64,000 nucleotides of DNA from Agrobacterium sp. RAC06 (GCF_001713475.1 NZ_CP016499.1:1736001-1800000), one strand, 5' to 3'. Shown: positions 24,112 through 33,409, counted from the first letter of the stretch. Made by a program: numbers and translations. Notes: generated from the letters alone by a model not told the origin.

Positions 24112-24555
24112 TTACTTCTTCAGACGGTAGGTCTGGTGGCAATCGCCGCAAGTGGCACCGACGGCCTGCATCGTAGCACCGACGCCGGCCTGATCAGCCG
24201 GAAGTGCGGCGAGCTGGGCTTCCGCGATGGAAGCGAGCTTGGCGGACTTGGCCTTGAAGTCGTCCATGTTCTGCCAGATCGCCGGCGCGGCTTCGGATTC
24301 CATGCCGGTTTCGGTGCCCGCGGGAAAATGGTCGGGGAAGGTCTTGCCGACTTCGGCGAGCGTAGTAAGGGCTGCCTTCACGGCTTCCGCGTCATAGGGC
24401 TTCTCGCCCTTGGCGATACCGCCGAGCGCGCCCATGGCACCGCCGACCTTCTTCATTTCATCCTGACGCACGGCCTGCGGTTCGCCCGCAGCAATGGCTG
24501 CGGTCACGCCAAGACAGATCGCCGTCGCGGCAGACAGAACGAGTTTCAACTTCAT
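24112..24555 (-). CDS. Cytochrome c' / c-556 type class II cytochrome
   Basis: A 147-residue periplasmic four-helix-bundle cytochrome. Signal peptide MKLKLVLSAATAICLGVTAA, mature start near AGEPQAV. A single heme site CGDCH stands close to the C-terminus, followed by QTYRLKK, the class II arrangement. The family includes nitric-oxide-binding c' proteins and c-556 electron carriers. It lies 91 bases upstream of the diheme cytochrome in the same orientation, probably one transcript. Confidence 0.92.
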   Translation of the reverse strand: MKLKLVLSAATAICLGVTAAIAAGEPQAVRQDEMKKVGGAMGALGGIAKGEKPYDAEAVKAALTTLAEVGKTFPDHFPAGTETGMESEAAPAIWQNMDDFKAKSAKLASIAEAQLAALPADQAGVGATMQAVGATCGDCHQTYRLKK

Positions 24556-24652
24556 CAGCTTTTCTCCAGGGGCTCAGCCGGACGCACCGGCGATCGTTAG
24601 CAGGGCATCCTATGTTTGACGCCTTGGAACATCCGATTGAAGTCACAAAGGA

Positions 24653-24666
24653 GTGATGAGCATCAC
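24653..24666. promoter_or_regulatory. Short dyad upstream of the cytochrome c' gene
   Basis: GTGATG-AG-CATCAC is a perfect 6-bp dyad about 98 bases before the cytochrome c' start. It is not an FNR/FixK consensus. It may be an operator, and no regulator was assigned. Confidence 0.35.
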
Positions 24667-24702
24667 CCTTGGCAAGTTTCAGATATTTATGACGAATTCA
24701 CG

Positions 24703-25599
24703 TCAGCAGGCTGTCAGTGAATTGTCAGCGAAGATGCCTGTACGGCGCTTGCCGGGACGCAGCTGAAGGCTGCGGTCGGGTTCGCGCCCATGTCCCGCGA
24801 TCTCGATCCGGTCATCGAAGATGGAAAGGACCGCGAAGGCGTTCTGATGCTCCGTATCGACCATGCCACGGAAGTTGACGAAGTGAACGCCGTTCTTCTC
24901 GGCATAATTGCCGGTGTGCTGGTGGCCGTTTAGGTAGGCCAGGGCCGAGGGGGACTCGGCGATGAGACCGGAGAGAGCCTCTGCACCCCAAAGCGCATGA
25001 TCGGATGGCGGGTAGATGGGGTAGTGCCCGAGAAGAATGACGTCTTCGCCGCTTTCCTCGGCGGCCGCAAGTTGATCGGCGATCCAGGTCATCTGACGAT
25101 CGGAAATGCCGGCATTCCACCTGTTGGCGTTCGGCGCACCTTGTTCCCGCAACGCAGCAAGACGCTGCTCGGCTTCGATCCGCCTTGGGTCGCCTTCCGG
25201 CGGAGCGAAGAGCGAGATCTCGTTGCCATCTGTGACCAGTAGACGAAGGCCCTTCATTCGCACTGCATGATAGGGCGCCGGCATCCCGAGCCTGGGGTAA
25301 ACCTGCGCCAGGCGCGCAGGGTCGACCATGAAGTCGTGATTGCCCGGCAGGAGAATGCGCGGCGCCTGCAACGTCTCGAGAAGATCGAGAACGGGTGGGA
25401 AATTCTCCCAACCGCGGTCGATCAGGTCGCCCAGCACCACCACGGCATCGAGGTTCTGCGCATTGAAGTGCTGCACGGCTTCACCGAGCTTGTCGAGCGA
25501 GCGGCGGAAGTAGCGGTCCCGCTCCCGATCCGGGTCGAGGTCGGCATATTGGGGATCTGCGATGATGCCGAGCCGCAGGCGGGCGAGAGTGTCAGTCAT
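24703..25599 (-). CDS. Metallophosphoesterase (ADP-ribose/CDP-alcohol diphosphatase-like)
   Basis: A 298-residue calcineurin-type phosphoesterase. Metal-binding blocks in order: IIADPQYADLD, VVLGDLIDRG, LLPGNHDF, LLGHYPIYPPSDHALWG and LNGHQHTGNY. The block spacing and the PQYAD and YPIYP texts resemble manganese-dependent ADP-ribose/CDP-alcohol diphosphatases rather than PhoD or cyclic-AMP phosphodiesterases. No signal peptide, so probably cytosolic. The ATG at 25599 gives the expected family start. It is monocistronic; the AI-2E-type gene is 65 bases upstream in the same direction. Confidence 0.88.
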   Translation of the reverse strand: MTDTLARLRLGIIADPQYADLDPDRERDRYFRRSLDKLGEAVQHFNAQNLDAVVVLGDLIDRGWENFPPVLDLLETLQAPRILLPGNHDFMVDPARLAQVYPRLGMPAPYHAVRMKGLRLLVTDGNEISLFAPPEGDPRRIEAEQRLAALREQGAPNANRWNAGISDRQMTWIADQLAAAEESGEDVILLGHYPIYPPSDHALWGAEALSGLIAESPSALAYLNGHQHTGNYAEKNGVHFVNFRGMVDTEHQNAFAVLSIFDDRIEIAGHGREPDRSLQLRPGKRRTGIFADNSLTAC

Positions 25600-25664
25600 G
25601 GATGCACCGTTTGTGGTTTTCGGCGGTGCATAGGCCCTGGCCATGACGGGTGAATGACAGTCCC

Positions 25665-26762
25665 TCAGCCAGGAAGATTGGGCTGTATCCGGGTCTGCGG
25701 CACGATCCCGCCATACAGCGTCATGCAGATCAAGGTCAGCGGGACTGCGAGCATGGCGCCCACGGCACCCCATAACCAGGTCCAGAAGACGATGGCGACA
25801 AAGAGCATGAAGGCGTTCATCTGCAGCCGCTTGCCCATTACCGCCGGGATCAGCAGGTTTTCCAGGAGACCATCGAGAAGGAAGAAGACAAAGGCCGGCA
25901 GGAGGCCGATAAAGAGGCTTTCATGCACCAGCAAGCCGGCGATCGCCATGGCTATGGTGACCATGGCAATGCCGAGAAACGGGATAAAGCTGAGCAGGAA
26001 GGCCGCCACACCCCAAAGCGCCGGTGTACCCAGACCGCCGATCCACGCGACCACTGCGGCGACAGCACCGAAGATACCGTAAACGACGACCGCCGTCGCA
26101 AAATAATAGCCGAGTGCTTCCTCGACCTCGTTGAAAAGGCGGATGGCCTTCAGACGACGCGCACGGTCGGAAAAGGCGCGGATCAGTTCTCGACGCAGTG
26201 CCAACCGACAGGACAGGAAAAGCAACAGGCCGGCGATGAAGATTAAGAGCTGGAGAAGGGCTGGCGTCACGCCGGCTGCAACGGTCGAAAGAATGGTGCC
26301 GGAATTCTCCAGCATTGTTTCCATGGAATCCGGCCCGCGCGACAGGATCGCCAGGGGCCGCTGCATCCACGGAATACCCTCAAGATATTCGATCGTGCGA
26401 TTGATCATGTCCGGACCATTTTCGACCAACATGTTGATCGGCGTCCAGACGATGCTGACCAGAACGAGTAGCAGGACCAGGAAAAGGCCGGACAAGATGA
26501 CGGCCGTCACAGTGGGCGGCATGCCGAGCTTGCCGAGACGGTCAGCCGCAATTCCGAGGATGAGGCCGACGACGATCGCCATGGTCAGCGGGATGAGGAT
26601 GAACGAAGCCAGATGCAGCGCGACAAGCGCAAAGATCAGAAAAAGACCAATGACCGACCAGGACACGACATAGTCGAGCCCCGTCTTCTTGAATCGGACC
26701 TTGCGAGAGGGGCTATGGCGATGGTTGACCTGCACGTTCACCGGACGCTCCCGGACAGGCAT
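25665..26762 (-). CDS. AI-2E-family (PerM/UPF0118) membrane protein
   Basis: A 365-residue polytopic membrane protein with about seven to eight hydrophobic segments and the family's terminal texts (LSFIPFLGIAMVTIAMAI, then LIPAVMGKRLQMNAFMLF). Members have been linked to AI-2 export and sodium/proton exchange; a specific substrate cannot be named. The frame runs up to 26816, but that part lies across the promoter, so the ATG at 26762 with GAGAGAA before it is chosen. An EcfG-type promoter suggests control by the general stress response. Confidence 0.88.
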   Translation of the reverse strand: MPVRERPVNVQVNHRHSPSRKVRFKKTGLDYVVSWSVIGLFLIFALVALHLASFILIPLTMAIVVGLILGIAADRLGKLGMPPTVTAVILSGLFLVLLLVLVSIVWTPINMLVENGPDMINRTIEYLEGIPWMQRPLAILSRGPDSMETMLENSGTILSTVAAGVTPALLQLLIFIAGLLLFLSCRLALRRELIRAFSDRARRLKAIRLFNEVEEALGYYFATAVVVYGIFGAVAAVVAWIGGLGTPALWGVAAFLLSFIPFLGIAMVTIAMAIAGLLVHESLFIGLLPAFVFFLLDGLLENLLIPAVMGKRLQMNAFMLFVAIVFWTWLWGAVGAMLAVPLTLICMTLYGGIVPQTRIQPNLPG

Positions 26763-26788
26763 TTCTCTCGGCTGATAGATGATGACAT

Positions 26789-26833
26789 GATGTTGTTCCC
26801 TCGCGACGTCCTTCAACGTGCGGGAACAACATC
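26789..26833. repeat. 12-bp inverted repeat around the stress promoter
   Basis: GATGTTGTTCCC (26789-26800) and GGGAACAACATC (26822-26833) are perfect inverted copies separated by 21 bases. The right copy lies in the spacer of the EcfG-like promoter. It may be an operator. Confidence 0.55.
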
Positions 26834-26839
26834 CGTTCC
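26815..26839 (-). promoter_or_regulatory. EcfG/RpoE2-type general stress promoter
   Basis: On the minus strand GGAAC (26839-26835), 16 bases, CGTT (26818-26815). This is the consensus of the alphaproteobacterial general stress sigma factor EcfG. Transcription would start near 26807, 45 bases before the AI-2E gene start. Confidence 0.65.
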
Positions 26840-26877
26840 ACCGGGAATAACACGGTCAGTGTTTCGGATACGGCAGA

Positions 26878-27759
26878 TCAGCTCTGAGGTGCGACCAGCG
26901 TCAGACCGATGCCCCATGGATCTGCGAGACTGAAGCCGCGCGCGGTCCGCTCCACCCTGATTTCCAGGCTTTCCAGAGTGGTCAGCACGTCGGTCAGAAC
27001 AGAGTGATCGTTGAAGGCGAGTTCGTAGTCCTGGAGCCCGGTCATTGCCCCTGTGCGAGCTGGCGCCTTGCGGCTGTTCCAGATGTTGGCGGCCACATGA
27101 TGGTGGTAGCTGCCGGAGGCATAGAAGCTCGCTCCCGGATAGCTCGCCATCTTCTTCAGACCAAGCACGCCTTCGTAGAAACGGTCCGCTTCAGGCACGT
27201 CGCCGACCTGGAGATGAATATGTCCAAGAGCCGCGTCCGGCGAGATGCCGGCCCACGGGGTCTTCGGAGCACCGTCATAGAGCGCCTGCAGATCAAGCCG
27301 GCGCGTGTCCATCTCGACGGTCCCATCAGGATGATAGGTCCATTCGCTCGGCTGGCGATCCCGGTAGACCTCGATGCCGTTGCCTTCCGGGTCGGAGAGG
27401 TAGATCGCCTCGCTCACAAGGTGGTCGCTGGCACCTTCGAACTGGAGGCCGAGATTGGCAGCGTGCGCCAGCCAGTGGGCCAACTCGGCGCGATCGGGCA
27501 TGAGGAAGGCGTTGTGAAAGAGACCGGCTGCATTGCGGGGTGCAGCGGCTGCATCGCCGCGCGTCGTCAGGGTCAGAAGAACGCGATCACCGGCGCCGAG
27601 CTCGACACCACTCGGTCCATGCGCCAAGCGCTTCAGCCCGAGGGCCTTCTCATAGAAGCCGGCCATCATCTCCAGATCACGCACGACGAGATGGGCGCGG
27701 CCGACATGCACGGGGCGGCTTAAGGCAAAGGATGCGGTTTCTGCATGGGCGGATGTCAT
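26878..27759 (-). CDS. VOC-superfamily ring-cleavage dioxygenase/glyoxalase-like protein
   Basis: A 293-residue protein with two vicinal-oxygen-chelate modules. Module one: VGRAHLVVRDLEMMAGFYEK, FHNAFLMPDR and DPEGNGIEVYRDR. Module two: LGHIHLQVGDVPEADRFYEG, YHHHVAANIW and DPWGIGLTLV. The layout H, H, E/D resembles CatE/MhqE-like catechol 2,3-dioxygenases of Firmicutes. AGGAGAAACGTG precedes the ATG at 27759. No ring-degradation genes adjoin it, so a detoxification role (quinones, methylglyoxal) is equally possible. Confidence 0.85.
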   Translation of the reverse strand: MTSAHAETASFALSRPVHVGRAHLVVRDLEMMAGFYEKALGLKRLAHGPSGVELGAGDRVLLTLTTRGDAAAAPRNAAGLFHNAFLMPDRAELAHWLAHAANLGLQFEGASDHLVSEAIYLSDPEGNGIEVYRDRQPSEWTYHPDGTVEMDTRRLDLQALYDGAPKTPWAGISPDAALGHIHLQVGDVPEADRFYEGVLGLKKMASYPGASFYASGSYHHHVAANIWNSRKAPARTGAMTGLQDYELAFNDHSVLTDVLTTLESLEIRVERTARGFSLADPWGIGLTLVAPQS

Positions 27760-27884
27760 CACGTTTCTCCTGCGGCCGAAAGCGACCTCTGGACACAGAT
27801 ATGGGATAAAACCGTCGTTCACAAAAGACGACATTTCTTCGAAACATCGTTCGATAAAGATTGACGACCCGACACGCCTCAAAG

Positions 27885-27898
27885 TTGATCCTGATCAA
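27885..27898 (+). promoter_or_regulatory. FNR/FixK-type box (anaerobox) upstream of usp
   Basis: TTGATCCTGATCAA is the perfect TTGAT-N4-ATCAA consensus of FnrN/FixK. Its centre is about 81 bases before the usp ATG, which fits activation at about -40 with a 40-base leader. It could also serve the divergent VOC gene. Confidence 0.8.
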
Positions 27899-27972
27899 TG
27901 CGGCGCGGCCACGCGGGACGCATTCTGCTCCCATAAAGAGGAAACACCCGGTGGGTGACAAAGGAGAGCAAG

Positions 27973-28383
27973 ATGTACAAGAAGATCATCGTTCCGGTCG
28001 ATCCGGCAGCCATTGCGGTCGGCGAGACGATCCTGACCAAGGCCAAGTCCCTGCTCGACGCAGGCGGCGAGATCGTGCTTCTGACCATCATCGAGGACAT
28101 CCCCGGCTACCTGGCGATCGACGTTCCGGTCGACCTCATCGAGGGAGCGATCAACGACGCCAAGGCCAAGCTCGTCACGCTCAAGGAAACGACAGGGGTC
28201 AGCGCCCATATCGAGATCCGCTCCGGCGCCCCAGCCCGCGAGATCCTGGCGACAGCCGAGGAGCACAAGGCGGACCTGATCATCGTTGGTTCGCATGTGC
28301 CCGACTTCTCGAACTATTTCATCGGCGCCACGGCAGACCGGGTGGTGCGCCACTCGAAGATCTCCGTGCTGGTCGATCGGTGA
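27973..28383 (+). CDS. Universal stress protein, UspA family
   Basis: A 136-residue single-domain Usp: MYKKIIVPVDPAAIAVGETI at the start, IVGSHVPDFSNYFIGATADR (the ATP-binding G-x2-G-x9-G-S region in modified form) and VVRHSKISVLVD at the end. Usp proteins in rhizobia are typical members of the FixK/FnrN low-oxygen regulon, and the perfect box upstream agrees. AAGGAGAGCAAG precedes the ATG. A DksA/TraR-type gene follows after four bases. Confidence 0.92.
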   Translation: MYKKIIVPVDPAAIAVGETILTKAKSLLDAGGEIVLLTIIEDIPGYLAIDVPVDLIEGAINDAKAKLVTLKETTGVSAHIEIRSGAPAREILATAEEHKADLIIVGSHVPDFSNYFIGATADRVVRHSKISVLVDR

Positions 28384-28387
28384 TGCT

Positions 28388-28732
28388 ATGATGGAGAACC
28401 CCGTACAAGCCATGGACACAGCCCATTTCGAACGCATCCTGCTCGCCCGCAAGGACGAGATCGAGCGGCGGCTGAAAAAGATCGATACCGATCTCGGCAC
28501 CCTGAAGAGTGCCGACAGCACCGAACGCGCCACCGAGGCGGAGAACGACGAAGTGCTGGAGGAATTCGGCCAGGTCGGCGAGGAGGAATTGCGAGCGATC
28601 GATGCCGCTCTGGACCGAATTGCCAAGGGGCGGTATGGTCAATGCGTGACATGCGGCGAGCCGATTTCGATCGAGCGGCTGAAAGCCGTGCCGCATACGC
28701 CATTCTGCCAGGACTGTGCAGCCGCTCATTGA
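28388..28732 (+). CDS. DksA/TraR-type C4 zinc-finger protein
   Basis: A 114-residue protein with an N-terminal coiled-coil hairpin (FERILLARKDEIERRLKKID) and a C4 zinc finger (C86-x2-C89, C107-x2-C110). Short DksA-like proteins of this kind bind the RNA polymerase secondary channel; the tip aspartates characteristic of DksA are not obvious, so a weaker or different role is possible. The double ATG at 28388/28391 lies four bases past the usp stop, so it is probably co-transcribed and under the same FNR box. The ribosome site is weak. Confidence 0.87.
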   Translation: MMENPVQAMDTAHFERILLARKDEIERRLKKIDTDLGTLKSADSTERATEAENDEVLEEFGQVGEEELRAIDAALDRIAKGRYGQCVTCGEPISIERLKAVPHTPFCQDCAAAH

Positions 28733-28757
28733 GCGGTAGCTTTCGAGGGGCGATGGG

Positions 28758-28791
28758 CAGGCCGGAGTGATGAGCTCCGGCCTGTTTTTTT
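28758..28791 (+). terminator. Intrinsic terminator after usp-dksA
   Basis: CAGGCCGGAG and CTCCGGCCTG form a 10-bp stem with a 7-base loop, followed by seven T. The tex stop lies immediately beyond on the other strand. Confidence 0.93.
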
Positions 28792-28794
28792 ATG

Positions 28795-31113
28795 CTATTT
28801 CTTGCGCATGGCCTCGGCAAGCGCCGCACCCAGACCACCCATCGCCGGCTGTTCCGGCTTCGGCGGGCGAGCGTTGGAATGCTTCATGGCGCTGGCATTG
28901 CCCTTGGCATCGCCGCGCATCGAGGGCTGTTGCGCCTCGCCGCCGTCTTTCCGCATGGTGAGGGCAATGCGCTTGCGCTTGACGTCGACCTCGACGACGC
29001 GGACCTTCACGACATCGCCTGCCTTCACCACCTCATGCGGATCCTTGACGAAGCGATCGGCCAGTTGGGAAACGTGGACCAGGCCATCCTGATGCACGCC
29101 GATATCGACGAAGGCACCGAAGGCGGCGACATTGGTGACGGTGCCTTCGAGCGTCATTCCGATTTTCAGGTCGGTGATCTCGTCGACGCCCTCCGCAAAG
29201 GTCGCGGTCTTGAAGCTTGGACGCGGGTCGCGGCCGGGCTTTTCGAGTTCGGCAAGGATGTCCTTCACCGTCGGCAGACCGAACTGCTCGTCGATAAAGC
29301 GCTTCGGATCGAGGCCTTTCAGCGTCGCGCTGTCGCCCATCAGCGAGCGCAGGTCGCGGCCACAGGCGGCAACGATCTTCTTCGCCACGCCGTAGGCTTC
29401 CGGGTGGACGGAGGAGGCGTCGAGCGGCTCCTTGCCGTTCGGAATGCGCAGGAAGCCGGCGCATTGCTCAAACGTGCGGGCGCCGAGGCGCGGGACTTTC
29501 AGGAGATCCTTGCGGCTTGCGAAAGGGCCGGTCTCGTCGCGATGGGCAACAATCGCCTCCGCCGTCGTCTTGCCGAGGCCGGAGACGCGGGCGAGCAGCG
29601 GGGCGGAGGCCGTGTTGACGTCCACGCCGACGGCATTCACCGCGTCTTCGACGACAGCATCGAGCGAGCGGCCGAGGCGGCCCTGGTCGACGTCATGCTG
29701 ATACTGACCGACGCCGATCGACTTCGGCTCGATCTTGACGAGTTCGGCCAGCGGGTCCTGCAGGCGACGGGCAATCGAGACGGCGCCGCGTAGGGAGACG
29801 TCGAGATTGGGGAATTCCTTGGCTGCTGTTTCAGACGCAGAATACACGGAGGCGCCGGCTTCCGAGACGATGACCTTGGTCGGCTTCGGCGCGGTCGCCG
29901 GGAACTGGGCGAGCATGTCGGCCACCAGCTTTTCCGTCTCGCGGCTGCCGGTGCCATTGCCAATCGAGATCAGCTCGACCTTGTGCTTGCGGATCAGGCT
30001 GGCAAGCTCGGTCTGGCTGCCACGGATGTCGTTCTTCGGCGGGAAGGGATAGACGGTCGTCGTCTCGACCACCTTGCCGGTGCCATCGATGACGGCGACC
30101 TTGACGCCGGTGCGGATGCCAGGGTCAAGGCCCATGGTCGGGCGAGAGCCTGCGGGGGCGGCGAGCAGCAGGTCTTTCAGGTTTCGGGCGAAGACGTGGA
30201 TCGCCTCTTCCTCGGAGCGTTCACGCAGATCGCGCATCAGGTCGAGCGACAGCGACACGGAGAGCTTCACCCGCCATGTCCAGCCGGCAACCTCCAGCAG
30301 CCACTGGTCGGCGGGGCCTTTGCCGGCGACCTGATAGGCGGCGGCGATCATGCGCTGGCTGGTTTTAACAGGGGACGTGTCGTCACGGTCGACCTCGATC
30401 GAGAGCGACAGGAACTCCTCGTTCCAGCCGCGCAGCATGGCGAGCGCCCGATGGCCGGGGACGGTTGCCCAGCGTTCGAAATGGTCGAAATAGTCCGAGA
30501 ATTTCGCACCCGCCTCGGCCTTGCCATCGACGAGCTTGGAATAGAGGATCGCGCGATCCTTCATGTCGTTGCGCAACCGGCCAATGAGATCGGCGTTTTC
30601 GGAGATCTGCTCGGCGATGATGTCGCGGGCGCCTTCAAGCGCTGCCTTCACGTCGAGGACTTCCTCGGTGATGTAGGCCGTAGCCAGCTTCTGCGGGTCG
30701 CTGGTGCGGTCGGCGAGGATCGCGTCGGCGAGCGGCTGCAGACCCTTCTCGCGGGCGATCCCGGCGCGGGTGCGGCGCTTAGGCTTGTAAGGCAGATAAA
30801 GATCTTCGAGCTCGGCCTTGGTGGTGACCTGAGCGATCTTGCGGGCGAGATCGTCGGTCATCTTGCCTTGGCCGTCGATGCTTTCGAAGATCGATTTGCG
30901 GCGGGCGGCCAGCTCGCGCAGATAGATCAGCCGTTCGGCAAGATTGCGCAGCTGGGTATCGTCGAGGCCGCCGGTCACTTCCTTGCGGTAGCGGGCGATG
31001 AAGGGAACCGTGGCACCCTCATCCAGCAGGCCAACGGCGGATATGACCTGATCGGGCCTTGCGTTGATCTCGGTGGCGATGAGGGCGGCAATGGATCTGA
31101 TGTCGTCGGCCAT
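28795..31113 (-). CDS. tex: Tex-family RNA-binding transcription accessory protein
   Basis: A 772-residue multidomain protein homologous to Tex/Spt6: N-terminal helical domain ([33 protein letters not shown]), a YqgF/RuvC-like domain ([19 protein letters not shown]), helix-hairpin-helix repeats ([20 protein letters not shown]) and a C-terminal S1 domain ([20 protein letters not shown]), then a low-complexity tail. It binds nucleic acids and RNA polymerase, with reported effects on stress tolerance and virulence gene expression. The ATG at 31113 is preferred over 31128 by the better GGAAC spacing. It diverges from purD. Confidence 0.95.
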   Translation of the reverse strand: MADDIRSIAALIATEINARPDQVISAVGLLDEGATVPFIARYRKEVTGGLDDTQLRNLAERLIYLRELAARRKSIFESIDGQGKMTDDLARKIAQVTTKAELEDLYLPYKPKRRTRAGIAREKGLQPLADAILADRTSDPQKLATAYITEEVLDVKAALEGARDIIAEQISENADLIGRLRNDMKDRAILYSKLVDGKAEAGAKFSDYFDHFERWATVPGHRALAMLRGWNEEFLSLSIEVDRDDTSPVKTSQRMIAAAYQVAGKGPADQWLLEVAGWTWRVKLSVSLSLDLMRDLRERSEEEAIHVFARNLKDLLLAAPAGSRPTMGLDPGIRTGVKVAVIDGTGKVVETTTVYPFPPKNDIRGSQTELASLIRKHKVELISIGNGTGSRETEKLVADMLAQFPATAPKPTKVIVSEAGASVYSASETAAKEFPNLDVSLRGAVSIARRLQDPLAELVKIEPKSIGVGQYQHDVDQGRLGRSLDAVVEDAVNAVGVDVNTASAPLLARVSGLGKTTAEAIVAHRDETGPFASRKDLLKVPRLGARTFEQCAGFLRIPNGKEPLDASSVHPEAYGVAKKIVAACGRDLRSLMGDSATLKGLDPKRFIDEQFGLPTVKDILAELEKPGRDPRPSFKTATFAEGVDEITDLKIGMTLEGTVTNVAAFGAFVDIGVHQDGLVHVSQLADRFVKDPHEVVKAGDVVKVRVVEVDVKRKRIALTMRKDGGEAQQPSMRGDAKGNASAMKHSNARPPKPEQPAMGGLGAALAEAMRKK

Positions 31114-31210
31114 GGGTGTTCCATTCATTCATTCAGGGTGCGGACCATAGCGGGCGAATGCGGCAAGGCAACGGGCATGCGCCCCACTTCACAGGAAAGC
31201 AGGGCCGTCC

Positions 31211-31232
31211 AAGGTCAATTCGGCTTGACCTT
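31211..31232. promoter_or_regulatory. Dyad in the tex-purD divergent promoter region
   Basis: AAGGTCAA, six bases, TTGACCTT: a perfect 8-bp dyad whose arms supply TTGACC in both directions, usable as -35 elements for purD and tex. The purD -10 region would be about 31248-31253. Confidence 0.45.
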
Positions 31233-31286
31233 TCTCCCCTTCCCCCTTAACCGCCGGGCATTCCCTTGTGGCACTGGAGGCTGGCG

Positions 31287-32558
31287 ATGAAGGTTTTGTT
31301 GATCGGGTCGGGTGGACGCGAGCATGCGCTGGCCTGGAAGATTGCCCAGTCGCCGCTTTTGACGAAGCTTTATGCCTCACCGGGCAATCCTGGGATCGCC
31401 GAAGAGGCGGAACTTGTTGCGCTCGATATCGAGGATCACGGCGCGGTCGTCACCTTCTGCAAGGACAAGGGCATCGATTTCGTCGTCGTCGGGCCGGAAG
31501 CGCCGCTGGTGGCTGGTATCGCCGACAGGCTGCGCGAGGCGGGCATTGCCGTGTTCGGGCCATCGGCTGCCGCAGCACAGCTCGAGGGCTCCAAGGGCTT
31601 TACCAAGGATGTCTGCGCCCGCTTCAACATTCCGACCGGTGCTTACCAGCGCTTCAACAACGCGCCGAAGGCCAAGGCCTATGTGCGGGAACAGGGCGCG
31701 CCGATCGTCATCAAGGCCGATGGCCTGGCCGCCGGCAAGGGCGTGACGGTTGCCATGACGCTGGACGAGGCGCTGGCTGCCATTGACGATTGCTTTGAGG
31801 GCGCGTTTGGGGCTGCCGGTGCAGAAGTCGTGGTCGAAGCCTTCCTCGACGGCGAAGAAGCGAGCTTCTTCTGCCTCTCCGACGGCAAGTCGCTGCTGCC
31901 GCTTGCGACCGCCCAGGACCACAAGCGCGTCGGCGACGGCGATACCGGGCCGAATACCGGCGGCATGGGCGCCTATTCGCCGGCACCTGTGATGACACCT
32001 GAGATGGTCGAACGGACGATGAAGGAGATCATCGAGCCGACGATGCGCGGCATGGCCGAGATGGGCCACCCCTTCCAGGGCGTATTCTTCGCCGGGCTGA
32101 TGATCACCGAGAAGGGTCCCGAACTGATCGAATACAATGTCCGCTTTGGCGATCCGGAATGCCAGGTGCTGATGATGCGGCTGAAGAGCGATCTTTTGGC
32201 CATCCTCCATGCCTCGGCCACCGGCACGCTGGATCAAGTGACGGCCGAGTGGAGCGAGGACCCGGCACTGACCGTGGTGCTGGCGTCCAAAGGCTATCCG
32301 GGTGCCTATGACAAGGCGACGCCGATTGCCTCGCTTCCTGAGGCGCGCGATGGTGCCAAGGTCTTTCATGCGGGAACGGCGATCAAAGACGGCCAGCTGG
32401 TGGCAACGGGTGGACGTGTGCTCAACGCCACGGCCCGCGGCACGAGCGTAGCCGAGGCTCAGGCTGCGGCCTATGGCCTGGTTGATGCTGTAAAATGGGA
32501 GAACGGCTTCTGCCGCCGCGACATCGGCTGGCGGGCGATCGAGCGCGAAAAGGCCTGA
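31287..32558 (+). CDS. purD: Phosphoribosylamine-glycine ligase (GAR synthetase)
   Basis: ATP-grasp enzyme of purine synthesis step 2, joining glycine to 5-phosphoribosylamine. The 423-residue product begins [17 protein letters not shown], has the ATP-grasp region with [16 protein letters not shown] and [20 protein letters not shown] (the purD signature), then [12 protein letters not shown]. Length is standard. CTGGAGGCTGGCG precedes the ATG at 31287. It is a monofunctional gene, not fused to purM or purN, and stands alone as usual in alphaproteobacteria. Confidence 0.96.
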   Translation: MKVLLIGSGGREHALAWKIAQSPLLTKLYASPGNPGIAEEAELVALDIEDHGAVVTFCKDKGIDFVVVGPEAPLVAGIADRLREAGIAVFGPSAAAAQLEGSKGFTKDVCARFNIPTGAYQRFNNAPKAKAYVREQGAPIVIKADGLAAGKGVTVAMTLDEALAAIDDCFEGAFGAAGAEVVVEAFLDGEEASFFCLSDGKSLLPLATAQDHKRVGDGDTGPNTGGMGAYSPAPVMTPEMVERTMKEIIEPTMRGMAEMGHPFQGVFFAGLMITEKGPELIEYNVRFGDPECQVLMMRLKSDLLAILHASATGTLDQVTAEWSEDPALTVVLASKGYPGAYDKATPIASLPEARDGAKVFHAGTAIKDGQLVATGGRVLNATARGTSVAEAQAAAYGLVDAVKWENGFCRRDIGWRAIEREKA

Positions 32559-32683
32559 CGGGCAAGCGCTCTCCCACTGCCGGGAGCATGAAATCGATCA
32601 TTCGTTCAAATTTTACCAAAGCTCCTGACCGGATCGAAAGAAACGATCGCTAATGTTCATCCCAACAATCGGGGAATAACGTG

Positions 32684-33133
32684 ATGCGTTTCATCGTTTC
32701 GACATCCATGATGCTTGCCGTCTCGGCGCTTGCCATGCCGGCTCAAGCCGGTTCGATCTCGACCGTGACGGGGCTTTCCGCGAGCCAGCCGAGCATTTTG
32801 ACGATCGATTGTGCCCACTGCCCGCCGCCCGCTGCGCGGGTTGGACGGACAGATTATCAGGTCCCCACCGTTCCAAGCGGCAGCCAGACCGCGGAAGTGG
32901 TCGATGTAGATGGCGAAAAGAAGCTGAAGCGGGTGGAGAGCTGGCTCGGCGGCTCGCCAGTCGTGGTCTACACATCCGCGACAGGCTGGGCCACCGACGG
33001 CTCGACCATCGTCGCAGGCGGCCTGCCCGCAGTCAACGAAATCGACCATGGCGCAACGACCGCCGCCGTCGATGCACAGATCGAGGCCGACAAGGCACCG
33101 GCGCTGGCAGGCTTCGACCTGCGTCTAAACTAA
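32684..33133 (+). CDS. Small secreted protein, HPE1-like family (tentative)
   Basis: A 149-residue exported protein: signal peptide MRFIVSTSMMLAVSALAMPA (cleavage near AQA-GSI), then a CxxC-like pair in TIDCAHCPPPAAR, and RVESWLGGSPVVVYTSA, which matches my memory of rhizobial proteins labelled plant virulence effector HPE1-like. Whether they are effectors is not established. No membrane helix after the signal. It could be metal- or thiol-related through the Cys-Ala-His-Cys motif. The preceding GTG could also be the start. A strong hairpin follows 59 bases downstream. Confidence 0.7.
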   Translation: MRFIVSTSMMLAVSALAMPAQAGSISTVTGLSASQPSILTIDCAHCPPPAARVGRTDYQVPTVPSGSQTAEVVDVDGEKKLKRVESWLGGSPVVVYTSATGWATDGSTIVAGGLPAVNEIDHGATTAAVDAQIEADKAPALAGFDLRLN

Positions 33134-33186
33134 TCCCCCCATCCGCCCGCCTAACGATCCGGGCGCGGCGGTCTCTCGTGGTCGAC

Positions 33187-33226
33187 ACGGACATAACGCC
33201 CGGCCCAGTCCCGGGCGTTATGCCGT
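33187..33226 (+). terminator. Strong hairpin without T-run
   Basis: CATAACGCCCGG (33192-33203) and CCGGGCGTTATG (33211-33222) form a 12-bp stem, loop CCCAGTC; CACGG/CCGTG extends it past a one-base bulge. No run of T follows, so it may end or stabilise the transcript of the secreted protein gene rather than terminate intrinsically. Confidence 0.5.
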
Positions 33227-33409
33227 GAGCCCTTCCCGCATATATCATCGGTATTTTTTCATATCGCCGCATCTGTGGACGCTTAAATTCATTTAAATCT
33301 TTAAAGGCGAGGCTGTGTTGCAAATACTCGGGACATGACGTGCCGATCCGTTCGACTGTTCCACCTCCCTGGCGCCCGAACCGCACGACAGACGAAAGCT
33401 CCCTCGCCC

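Noticed and set aside
24653..24666. FNR-like box before the cytochrome c' gene
   Set aside because: GTGATG-AG-CATCAC does not fit TTGAT-N4-ATCAA; kept only as an unassigned dyad.
33283..33304. Three TTAA words upstream of the chemoreceptor as a CtrA site
   Set aside because: Spacings are 6 and 4 bases, not the required 7, and the region is simply AT-rich promoter DNA.
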